23,174 nt of DNA, from assembly GCA_031396835.1 (NCBI GenBank), contig JANNLO010000239.1, forward strand, positions 1-23,174, given 5' to 3'. Numbering within the stretch: the first letter of the stretch is position 1; each line of letters starts with the position of its first letter. Under the pieces are notes generated by a model. It was not told the origin of the DNA. It saw only the letters and a list, made by a program, of their open reading frames with translations, and searched no databases. Origin of the DNA: Snowella sp031396835 (GTDB taxonomy: Bacteria > Cyanobacteriota > Cyanobacteriia > Cyanobacteriales > Microcystaceae). The translations under genes and the position numbers were made by a program. Shown in pieces: positions 17,318 to 23,174 of this stretch.

Positions 17318-18199
17318 ATGTCCTTTGATCAATCTAGTCAAATTTTAGACGGTAAATCTCTTGCCCAAAAAATTCAACAAGCTTTAAAAGTTGAAATTCA
17401 AGCCTTAAAACTACAAATAGGGCGATCACCTGGTCTTGCCGTCTTAATGGTAGGTGATAATCCTGCTAGTGCTGTTTATGTCCGTAATAAGGAACGAGCC
17501 TGTGAAAAAATAGGAATGCGTTCTTTTGGTAAACATTTTCCCGCCCAAACCTCCCAAGCTGAATTAATTGCCGTTATTCAAGAGTTAAACGAAGATCCAA
17601 ATGTTGATGGAATTTTAGTTCAATTACCCCTGCCGAGTCATCTCGATTCTGTTGCTTTATTACAAACTATAAATCCTAAAAAAGATGCAGATGGCTTGCA
17701 TCCTGTCAATTTAGGGCATTTAGTGCGAGGAGAAACGGGTTTACGCAGTTGTACACCAGCTGGAGTGATGGCTTTACTCGCAGAATATAACATTGAAATT
17801 GCAGGGAAAAACGCGATCGTCATTGGCCGCAGTATTTTGGTCGGCAAACCTTTGGCCTTGATGTTATTAGAAAAAAATGCTACTGTTACCATTGCCCATT
17901 CCCACACCCAAGATTTAGCAAAATTAACCATGCAAGCGGATATTCTTGTTGGAGCAGTCGGTCAACCTGAAATTATTACTGCGGATATGGTCAAATCAAG
18001 CGCAATAGTTATTGATGTGGGGATTAATCGGGTGATAGATGAAGCAGGAAAGGCTCGATTGGTGGGAGATGTAGATTTTAAGAAGATTTTACCCATTGCA
18101 AGTTATATTACGCCAGTTCCAGGTGGCATTGGGCCGATGACGGTGGCGATGTTATTGCAAAATACGGTGTTAAGTTATAAATCCCATTTACCTACTTAA
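17318..18199 (+). CDS. folD: bifunctional methylenetetrahydrofolate dehydrogenase/cyclohydrolase FolD
   Basis: Interconverts 5,10-methylene-, methenyl- and 10-formyl-tetrahydrofolate for one-carbon metabolism. 293 residues, typical length. Signatures: YVRNKERACEKIG (54-66) with catalytic-type K58, DGILVQLPLP (97-106), KDADGLHPVN (122-131), the NADP-binding GRSILVGKP (170-178), and PGGIGPMTVAML near the C-terminus. ATG at 17318. First gene of a tight plus-strand run: crcB starts one base after its stop. Confidence 0.96.
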   Translation: MSFDQSSQILDGKSLAQKIQQALKVEIQALKLQIGRSPGLAVLMVGDNPASAVYVRNKERACEKIGMRSFGKHFPAQTSQAELIAVIQELNEDPNVDGILVQLPLPSHLDSVALLQTINPKKDADGLHPVNLGHLVRGETGLRSCTPAGVMALLAEYNIEIAGKNAIVIGRSILVGKPLALMLLEKNATVTIAHSHTQDLAKLTMQADILVGAVGQPEIITADMVKSSAIVIDVGINRVIDEAGKARLVGDVDFKKILPIASYITPVPGGIGPMTVAMLLQNTVLSYKSHLPT

Positions 18200-18200
18200 A

Positions 18201-18638
18201 TTGATTGTGTATTTAAGCAAAACCCTAGCTTTTTTTTCTGCTCTTGATCCTAATTTTCGTTCTCCTTTGGCGATCGCGTTGGGAGCCATTCCTGGTGCTT
18301 TAAGTAGATATTATCTAACGCTTTTTTTTGCCCGTTTATTAGGTGAAAATTTTCCCTATGGTACTTTTTTTATTAATATTACAGGCTCTTTTTTAATGGG
18401 ATTTTTAGTAACTTTGGCCTTAGAGCGATCGCTAATTTCTCCTGACTTGAGATTATGTTTAGCTGTCGGATTTTTGGGTTCTTACACAACTTTTTCTACC
18501 TATTCTCTCGACACAACAATTATGATTAAAAACTATTATTATATAAAGGCTTTATTCTACGGATTAGGAAGTACATTTTTCGGTATTTTGGGAATAGAAA
18601 TTGGCAGTTTTTTAGCTCGAAAGTTGTCCCAATTATGA
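18201..18638 (+). CDS. crcB: fluoride ion channel CrcB/Fluc
   Basis: Small four-helix membrane protein that exports fluoride as a dual-topology dimer. 145 residues contain GALSRYYL (32-39), GTFFINITGSFLMG (54-67, with the pore Asn N59) and GFLGSYTTFSTYS (90-102), which includes the Phe of the fluoride path. The reading starts at TTG 18201, one base after the folD stop; a GTG at 18207 is the alternative. No fluoride riboswitch was recognised in front of it, so expression is probably by read-through from folD. The stop overlaps the next gene by ATGA. Confidence 0.9.
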   Translation: MIVYLSKTLAFFSALDPNFRSPLAIALGAIPGALSRYYLTLFFARLLGENFPYGTFFINITGSFLMGFLVTLALERSLISPDLRLCLAVGFLGSYTTFSTYSLDTTIMIKNYYYIKALFYGLGSTFFGILGIEIGSFLARKLSQL

Positions 18639-19537
18639 TTCCTATTATTTATCATCCCCATTACGTGGCACCGTTACCCATCGGTCATCGTTTTCCTATG
18701 GTAAAGTTCCAAAAGCTCTATGAATTATTATTAAAAGATGGCATTCTCACTCCAGAAAATTTGCATAAACCTGAAATTCCTGATCTTGATTTACTCAAGT
18801 TAGTACACACAAATGATTATATTAAAAATTATTGCCAGGGAACTCTGGATGCCAAAGCTCAACGTCGCATCGGTTTACCCTGGAGTCCCGAATTAGTGCG
18901 GCGGACTTGTACTGCTGTGGGGGGAACAATTTTAACCGCGAACCTCGCCCTCAAACATGGTTTAGCTTGTAATACGGCGGGAGGAACTCATCATGCTTTT
19001 CCTGATTTTGGGTCGGGTTTTTGTATTTTTAATGATTTGGCGATCGCCGCTAGAGTATTACAAACTTCTGGACTGGTTAAACAAGTTTTAATTGTGGATT
19101 TGGATGTGCATCAGGGAGATGGAACGGCTGCTATTTTTCAGGATGATCCTAGTGTTTTTACCTTTTCGATGCACTGCGAAATTAATTTTCCGAGTCGCAA
19201 ACAAACGAGCGATCTAGATGTTCCTTTGCCCGAAGGTTTGGATAATGATGGTTATCTCCAAATTTTGGCGAATTATTTACCCGATTTACTCAGTCAAGTT
19301 AAACCCGATTTAGTGCTTTATGATGCAGGAGTTGATACTCATGTTGGCGATCGCTTAGGAAAATTAGCTTTGACGGATGAAGGGATTTATCGACGGGAAA
19401 GACAAGTTTTAAGTACTTGTATTGCAGGTAGCTTTCCAGTTGCGTGTGTGATTGGTGGAGGTTATGCAGAAGACATGGAAGGCTTGGTTTATCGTCATTC
19501 TTTGTTGCATCGAGCTGCTCAAGATGTTTATAAATAA
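18635..19537 (+). CDS. histone deacetylase-like amidohydrolase (HDAC/AcuC superfamily)
   Basis: A 300-residue zinc-dependent deacylase of the arginase/deacetylase fold. Visible active-site residues: the His pair H119-H120 in GGTHHAF, zinc ligands D157 and H159 in DLDVHQGDGT, D234 in DAGVDTHVGDRLG, and the catalytic-type Tyr Y277 in GGGY. Bacteria lack histones, so substrates may be acetylated proteins, polyamines or small amides; unknown here. The ATG at 18635 overlaps the crcB stop (18635-18638, ATGA), so it is translationally coupled. It is the last HIP1-bearing gene before the composition changes. Confidence 0.88.
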   Translation: MIPIIYHPHYVAPLPIGHRFPMVKFQKLYELLLKDGILTPENLHKPEIPDLDLLKLVHTNDYIKNYCQGTLDAKAQRRIGLPWSPELVRRTCTAVGGTILTANLALKHGLACNTAGGTHHAFPDFGSGFCIFNDLAIAARVLQTSGLVKQVLIVDLDVHQGDGTAAIFQDDPSVFTFSMHCEINFPSRKQTSDLDVPLPEGLDNDGYLQILANYLPDLLSQVKPDLVLYDAGVDTHVGDRLGKLALTDEGIYRRERQVLSTCIAGSFPVACVIGGGYAEDMEGLVYRHSLLHRAAQDVYK

Positions 19538-19546
19538 AATAGGAAT

Positions 19547-19562
19547 TTTTTATCAAAAATAA
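19547..19562. terminator. possible weak bidirectional terminator between converging genes
   Basis: ATTTTTTATCAAAAAT can fold into an AT-only stem of about 6 bp with a 4-nt loop. It sits in the 29-bp gap between the converging deacetylase and TOPRIM-like genes. The stem lacks GC, so support is weak. Confidence 0.25.
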
Positions 19563-19566
19563 GATC

Positions 19567-20238
19567 TTAACGTAAGTAATTTAATTTCCGAAAAGTTTCT
19601 CTGACAGCCTCCTTAAATTTTGAATAAGAAGATAAGGTGCCTAATTTTTGTAGATTAATTTTTTGACCAATAGGTTGATATAAATCATCAATTTTTAACT
19701 GATAACGGCGACGTTTACTCAATTCTTGTCTAACTATTTGGATACTTTCTTCAATTATTTTTTTAGGATCGGCAAAAATTTCAGGTTTTTTATTAATGCC
19801 TAACTCTTCATCATTTTTGCGAGTGCCTAATTCACTTTTTAATAACTCCTTATCTGCTAACATCCATCCTTCAGTCATTTGTATCGGTACAATAGCAATC
19901 AAATTTTTACAAAGTTCCTTGTCTGATTGCATAACAACTTCAAATGCTGGATTAACTCTTTCTTTAAAGACTTTATCATCAGTTTTATTGTCTGCATCAA
20001 AATGAAAACATAATATTATTACCCCTGACAGATTCGCTTTTTCCGCATAGTCTAAAGCTTTTTCTTCTATACTATGAGAGCTACCAGAAGCTTTTTCTAA
20101 AGGAACCAAATCAAAAATTTCAATCGACTCAGAACATTCAAGAGCAACATCCTCAAAAGTTCGTCTTACAACACTTTCCAAAAAACGTATATCCGTACTT
20201 CCTTCAGTGGCTAATCCAATGATTACTTGTTTGATCAT
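19567..20238 (-). CDS. TOPRIM-like DUF4276-type protein, candidate nuclease/effector of an ATPase pair
   Basis: 223 residues with no signal peptide or membrane segment. The pattern fits a minimal TOPRIM-like fold: the first strand is followed by ATEGSTDIRFLE (10-21) with E12, the Asp pair D81/D83 in FHFDADNK (79-86), and MTEGWMLAD (121-129) with E123. This arrangement is what I recall for DUF4276 proteins, which often sit next to AAA ATPases. In OLD and PARIS systems a TOPRIM domain is the nuclease or effector. The ATG at 20238 lies 12 bp after the ATPase stop, a bicistronic pair. No HIP1 sites. A fast-evolving host gene or toxin are alternatives. Confidence 0.6.
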   Translation of the reverse strand: MIKQVIIGLATEGSTDIRFLESVVRRTFEDVALECSESIEIFDLVPLEKASGSSHSIEEKALDYAEKANLSGVIILCFHFDADNKTDDKVFKERVNPAFEVVMQSDKELCKNLIAIVPIQMTEGWMLADKELLKSELGTRKNDEELGINKKPEIFADPKKIIEESIQIVRQELSKRRRYQLKIDDLYQPIGQKINLQKLGTLSSYSKFKEAVRETFRKLNYLR

Positions 20239-20250
20239 GTTAATAAAAAA

Positions 20251-21672
20251 CTATTGATTAATCATACTCGTAATAGTGTTAATTGCATTTTCAGTATCAG
20301 CAGTTTCTAGGTATTTTTTTAATTCAATTAATGTTAATTTTTTTTCTTGTTCAGAAAAGGTTAACGTTAATTGTTTAGTATTTTTTTTGATAACAGGAAG
20401 CATACTAGTAATTTTTAGTTTGATCCTTTGTTCTTGAATATCAGCTATTAATGTATTAAGTTGAGAAAGCCAAATACTAACATTTTTATCATCTTCCCAC
20501 TGAATCATTTGATTGACTAAAACAGGCGAATGAGTATTAACTACAACCTGACGTAAAGGCATGTCAGTGTCCTTAAAATCTACACTTAAATCTTTAAGTA
20601 ATTGCGTCATTGTTTTAATACGAAAGGGATGAATCCCGTTTTCTGGTTCTTCAAAACAAAGTAGGCCAGTATGTTGATCGTCATATTGCAGAATACATAA
20701 AGTCAGTAAGCGTAATGTTCCTTCGGAAAGGACTCTGGAAGAAAACTCTCGACCATCCTCACCTTTTATTTTGATAATAAATTGTTTATTTGCTTTGTCA
20801 TTGTAAACATTTACTTCTGTCAAATTAGGTAAAAGATTATTAAGTTTCCGCGAAATTTCTTTGAGATTATAGGGGTCATCTTGCTGAATACGAAATAAAG
20901 CCGCCGCCAAATTTTTTCCACTTGGCGTAACCGTATCACGCATTCCAATATCCTGAGAAGTGGGTTCTCTTAAATCATCGGGATTAAGACGAAGAAATTT
21001 CCAGCTTTTCATTTCTTCCTTCGCCGCTAAAATATGTTTAAATTCAACGGTATCGAACGTACTTAAAACAGTTTGTGAAGCTTTTTGGGCAGAAAATCTT
21101 TTTTTGTTCCCTGTTGTTCCATCTTGAGGAACTTCAATTGTAAGAACACCATTATTCTCCTTAGTTTGAATATAAGGAATACCTCTTTTTCCCAATGTAA
21201 CTTTAGGTCTCCAGTGTTCAAGACATTCTTTAGGGATATATTTTTTAACCCAATTATCTTCATTATGTTTTAAGTTTGTTAAATTCTCATCTACCACAAC
21301 TAGATCTTCAAATCCTCTTTCATTAGTAAAACGTTTAATTTTTAATTTGTATCGTAAACGAGTATATTTAAGTGCAGCTTCACTACTCCAGTTATCCTTA
21401 ACTTTACGATTAACTAACATTTCTATGAGAAATTCCATCTCGGATGCGTACCAATCTTCCCCATATTGAGTAAAAAGCTCACTAGGATTCCCTCTTTGTT
21501 CACCAAAAGCTGTTTTTAAATCGGTTTCGGCTAAACTTGCCAAAAGTTGTAGGGCATCAAATAAATTACTTTTCCCCGATGCGTTGACTCCTGCAATAAC
21601 CGTGAGCGGAGTAAACTCCATTTTAAAATTATGGAATGATTTGAAGCCGTTAATTTCAATATAGGTAATCAT
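20251..21672 (-). CDS. AAA/ABC-type ATPase, RecF/OLD-like, candidate defence sensor
   Basis: 473-residue soluble ATPase. The N-terminal ITYIEINGFKSF and Walker A GVNASGKS (28-35) are typical of the SMC/RecF/OLD ABC ATPases. A 200-residue insertion follows, then the ABC signature LSEG (315-318), Walker B LLCFEEPENG (337-346) with E341/E342, and the switch His in NTHSP (H381). The final 85 residues are Lys-rich helices with no TOPRIM domain. The nuclease-like part is instead a separate protein encoded 12 bp downstream. ATG at 21672; a TATAAT box at 21702-21707 gives it its own promoter. Role inferred from architecture only. Confidence 0.72.
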   Translation of the reverse strand: MITYIEINGFKSFHNFKMEFTPLTVIAGVNASGKSNLFDALQLLASLAETDLKTAFGEQRGNPSELFTQYGEDWYASEMEFLIEMLVNRKVKDNWSSEAALKYTRLRYKLKIKRFTNERGFEDLVVVDENLTNLKHNEDNWVKKYIPKECLEHWRPKVTLGKRGIPYIQTKENNGVLTIEVPQDGTTGNKKRFSAQKASQTVLSTFDTVEFKHILAAKEEMKSWKFLRLNPDDLREPTSQDIGMRDTVTPSGKNLAAALFRIQQDDPYNLKEISRKLNNLLPNLTEVNVYNDKANKQFIIKIKGEDGREFSSRVLSEGTLRLLTLCILQYDDQHTGLLCFEEPENGIHPFRIKTMTQLLKDLSVDFKDTDMPLRQVVVNTHSPVLVNQMIQWEDDKNVSIWLSQLNTLIADIQEQRIKLKITSMLPVIKKNTKQLTLTFSEQEKKLTLIELKKYLETADTENAINTITSMINQ

Positions 21673-21701
21673 TCGTCTTTAATGGTTGACAATTCCTATT
21701 T

Positions 21702-21707
21702 ATTATA
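21702..21707 (-). promoter_or_regulatory. candidate -10 box of the ATPase/TOPRIM-like pair
   Basis: A perfect TATAAT on the minus strand, 30 nt before the ATPase ATG, would give a start point near 21695 and a leader of about 23 nt. No good -35 hexamer is present at 17-18 bp (ATCATT or TATCAT), which is not unusual in cyanobacteria but lowers certainty. Confidence 0.45.
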
Positions 21708-21806
21708 CGTTTTTTCCTAAGTTTAATGATAGAAAAATTTATCGGAGTTCTCACAATTACATTCGGTAGTGATCGCGACTTGTTCGCATTGAATGACTAA
21801 CTTTAA

Positions 21807-21902
21807 TTACCTGTCAGTTGCAACATCGATATTTTTGAGCAAGCTGAAAATTTAGCAGGGGATAATGGTTTTATTGTGATGGATATCGGCACTCATGAGT
21901 AA
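21807..21902 (+). pseudogene. short gene-like remnant, family not recognised
   Basis: In the gene-free stretch 21673-21972, one plus-strand frame is open for 31 codons between stops at 21804 and 21900. It reads like real protein (IDIFEQAENLAGDNGFIVMD, then IGTHE) rather than random AT-rich translation. It has no start codon near its beginning and no RBS, so it looks like the 3' end of a lost gene. I do not recognise the family; chance is possible. Confidence 0.3.
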
Positions 21903-21935
21903 GTCTATCAATAAAAATTTATTTTCATTAATACT

Positions 21936-21967
21936 AGAGAATCAAGAAATAAGAGAATCAAGAAATA
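21936..21967. repeat. tandem duplication, 2 x 16 bp
   Basis: AGAGAATCAAGAAATA occurs twice in perfect tandem (21936-21951 and 21952-21967), directly downstream (in the minus-strand sense) of the endonuclease remnant. Perfect identity suggests a recent slippage or repair event. Confidence 0.9.
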
Positions 21968-21972
21968 AAGGC

Positions 21973-22264
21973 TTAATCGACTAACTTAGACAGGATTCTT
22001 TTCATTTTATCTATGTTATATTCTATAGATTTGATATACTTAACGCTTTGAGAAATTTTAATCATGTTAGGTAAGACTTTTTTGAAAATCGGCGTGATCA
22101 CTAGATAATTCAATATTTTTAGCCTTGAATAAATAGGGATTTTTTCGTTTCAGAACTTCTGTTAATTTAAGTAAAGAAAGAGCTTTAATTCTCTTATTAT
22201 AAAAAGGATCTATGACATTATTTTTTAAATAATCATAATAAATTTCATAAGCAGCTTCATTCAT
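21973..22264 (-). pseudogene. internally deleted, frameshifted gene, probably the cognate type II restriction endonuclease
   Basis: The 5' part (22264-22067) encodes 65 residues starting MNEAAYEIYYDYLKNNVIDP and containing KRKNPYLFKAKNIE, which I recall as the N-terminal region of type II endonucleases (PmeII-like) encoded next to N4-cytosine methyltransferases. After about residue 53 it runs quickly into a stop. The +1 frame stays open to 21973 and reads VITPIFKKVLPNMIKISQ followed by a Lys-rich end, a plausible C-terminus. Total coding DNA is under 300 bp, against roughly 250 or more residues for an intact enzyme, so the catalytic middle is missing. Its ATG overlaps the methyltransferase stop by ATGA, the tight arrangement of an R-M pair. 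Family name is uncertain; truncation is clear if the family is right. Confidence 0.5.
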
Positions 22265-23091
22265 AATAATTCAAGTTGGATAACATCAGATTGTATTTCT
22301 TTAATATTAGATAAAGCTAACTGGTGATATTCAGATTTTAGTTCAATCCCAATATAATTTCGCTTTAATTCTAAGTTTAATTCTAAGGCAGCTATACAAG
22401 AAGTTCCTGAACCAGCAAAGGGATCAAGAATTAGATTATTTTCTTGAGTAAAAAGTTTGATAAACCATGTAGGCAAAGATTTTAGGAAAGCTGCACTATG
22501 ATTTTTGTTACCACATTGTGTTGCTAAATGTAATACATTACTGGGATAAGCTAAATCTCGACCAACCCAATTAGAAATATTTTTGCCGAAGCCACTGCCA
22601 GCTTGAGAATTGAAACGAATTTTTTCATTATCACTCAGTTTATTTAATCTATTTTTTGCCCAATCTCCTGTTGGAACCATGACTGTTTCTTGATACATTT
22701 TAAATTTTTTATTTTTATTAAACCGCAAACATCTTTCCCAGGCATCTCGAAAGCGATTAGGCCATTTTCCTTGGGAACAATTTTTTTTATGCCAAATATA
22801 TTCCTCTGTCCACAACCAACCTTGTTTTTTCAATTCCAAAATTAATTCTAAAACGTAAGTATGTCTTTCTCCTGCTACAACTTTTTCCTTAATATTAAGA
22901 ATGAAAGTTCCATCTTCTTTTAAAATTCGTTTAATTTCAGCAGCAATAGGCAAAAACCATTCTACATATTGATCTGGATGAACGCCACCATAACTATCTT
23001 TTCGATTGTCTGCATAGGGCGGTGAAGTTATTACAAAATCAACTGTATCATTAGGAATTGTTGGCAAAATATTTAAGCAATCACCTAACAA
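22261..23091 (-). CDS. DNA methyltransferase, N4-cytosine/N6-adenine beta-group type (5' end disturbed)
   Basis: DNA methyltransferase of the D12/N4 type with catalytic motif IV TSPPY (22-26, first residue counted at TTG 23091), here SPPY, which favours N4-cytosine methylation, and the SAM-binding motif I DPFAGSGTS near the C-terminus. The order IV then I is that of beta-class enzymes. The reading given begins at TTG 23091 (LLGDCLNILPTIP), but the same frame is open back to 23166 and includes NTNYWKNKFLLGD, which looks coding, so the true start is further upstream and is lost where the inverted repeat begins. It should therefore be read as 5'-partial. The next gene is a broken endonuclease, so the enzyme may act as an orphan methyltransferase. 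No HIP1 sites. Confidence 0.85.
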   Translation of the reverse strand: MLGDCLNILPTIPNDTVDFVITSPPYADNRKDSYGGVHPDQYVEWFLPIAAEIKRILKEDGTFILNIKEKVVAGERHTYVLELILELKKQGWLWTEEYIWHKKNCSQGKWPNRFRDAWERCLRFNKNKKFKMYQETVMVPTGDWAKNRLNKLSDNEKIRFNSQAGSGFGKNISNWVGRDLAYPSNVLHLATQCGNKNHSAAFLKSLPTWFIKLFTQENNLILDPFAGSGTSCIAALELNLELKRNYIGIELKSEYHQLALSNIKEIQSDVIQLELL

Positions 23092-23174
23092 AAATTTATT
23101 TTTCCAATAGTTAGTATTAAATTTTTGCCAACAATTCCTAATGATACAGTTGATTTTGTAATAACTTCACCGCC
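23018..23174. repeat. perfect 52-bp inverted repeat at window end
   Basis: Positions 23018-23069 are the exact reverse complement of 23123-23174, with a 53-bp unique spacer. The arm covers codons of the methyltransferase around its catalytic TSPP motif, so the same peptide (LPTIPNDTVDFVITSPP) can be read on the plus strand from 23125. The second arm ends exactly at the window edge, so the repeat may continue. It suggests either a fold-back chimera from amplification or assembly, or a real inverted duplication. Confidence 0.97.

Larger units (their letters stand above)
894..19354. repeat. dispersed HIP1 octamers (GCGATCGC)
   Basis: About 21 copies counted by eye, for example at 894-901, 7355-7362 and 19347-19354, in genes and spacers of both strands. 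HIP1 is the highly iterated palindrome of many cyanobacterial genomes. None occurs after 19354. Confidence 0.85.

Noticed and set aside
21681..21707. Plus-strand TTGACA-like -35 at 21685-21690 with TATTAT downstream
   Set aside because: Spacing between the hexamers is about 10 bp, too short for a sigma-70-type promoter.
1..23174. CRISPR arrays or rRNA genes
   Set aside because: No regularly spaced repeats and no rRNA-like sequence were seen.

Overview
The window reads as chromosome of a unicellular or colonial cyanobacterium. The evidence is about 21 copies of the HIP1 octamer GCGATCGC between positions 894 and 19354, a perfect NtcA box in front of ferredoxin-dependent nitrite reductase, type IV pilus motor genes arranged pilB-pilT-pilC, a Ctp-type periplasmic protease, and tRNA genes without an encoded CCA. 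The DNA is AT-rich, and gene content and codon use suggest a Synechocystis/Cyanothece/Microcystis-like lineage. I cannot name the species.

Layout. Positions 1-136 may be the edge of a mobile element (weak). Positions 245-1792 hold nirA on the minus strand under an NtcA-type promoter. Positions 2005-8092 form a minus-strand cluster transcribed grpE > dnaK > dnaJ > tusA > rsgA > a class I methyltransferase, combining the Hsp70 chaperone machine with a sulfur-carrier-like protein and a ribosome-assembly GTPase. A 445-bp divergent intergenic region separates it from pilB, pilT and pilC (8538-13064, plus strand), which encode the extension motor, the retraction motor and the inner-membrane platform of type IV pili. 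Next come tRNA-Ser(UGA), a metallophosphoesterase, tRNA-Leu(UAG), a Ctp/S41 protease with its own terminator, a Nudix hydrolase overlapped by an OB-fold exported protein, and then the plus-strand run folD, crcB/fluC and a histone-deacetylase-like hydrolase (17318-19537).

From 19538 to the end the character changes. HIP1 disappears, all genes are on the minus strand, and the content looks like defence. There is an ABC/RecF-type ATPase followed 12 bp later by a TOPRIM-like (DUF4276-like) protein, a candidate split OLD/PARIS-type anti-phage pair. After it lie a degraded spacer and an N4-cytosine-type DNA methyltransferase whose overlapping downstream partner, probably the restriction endonuclease, is an internally deleted, frameshifted remnant. 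The last 157 bp contain a perfect 52-bp inverted repeat that duplicates the 5' part of the methyltransferase and runs to the window edge. This may be a fold-back chimera rather than biology.

The most interesting objects are the ATPase/TOPRIM-like pair and the decayed restriction-modification locus beside it. Family assignments here are recognised from motifs; no database search was run.
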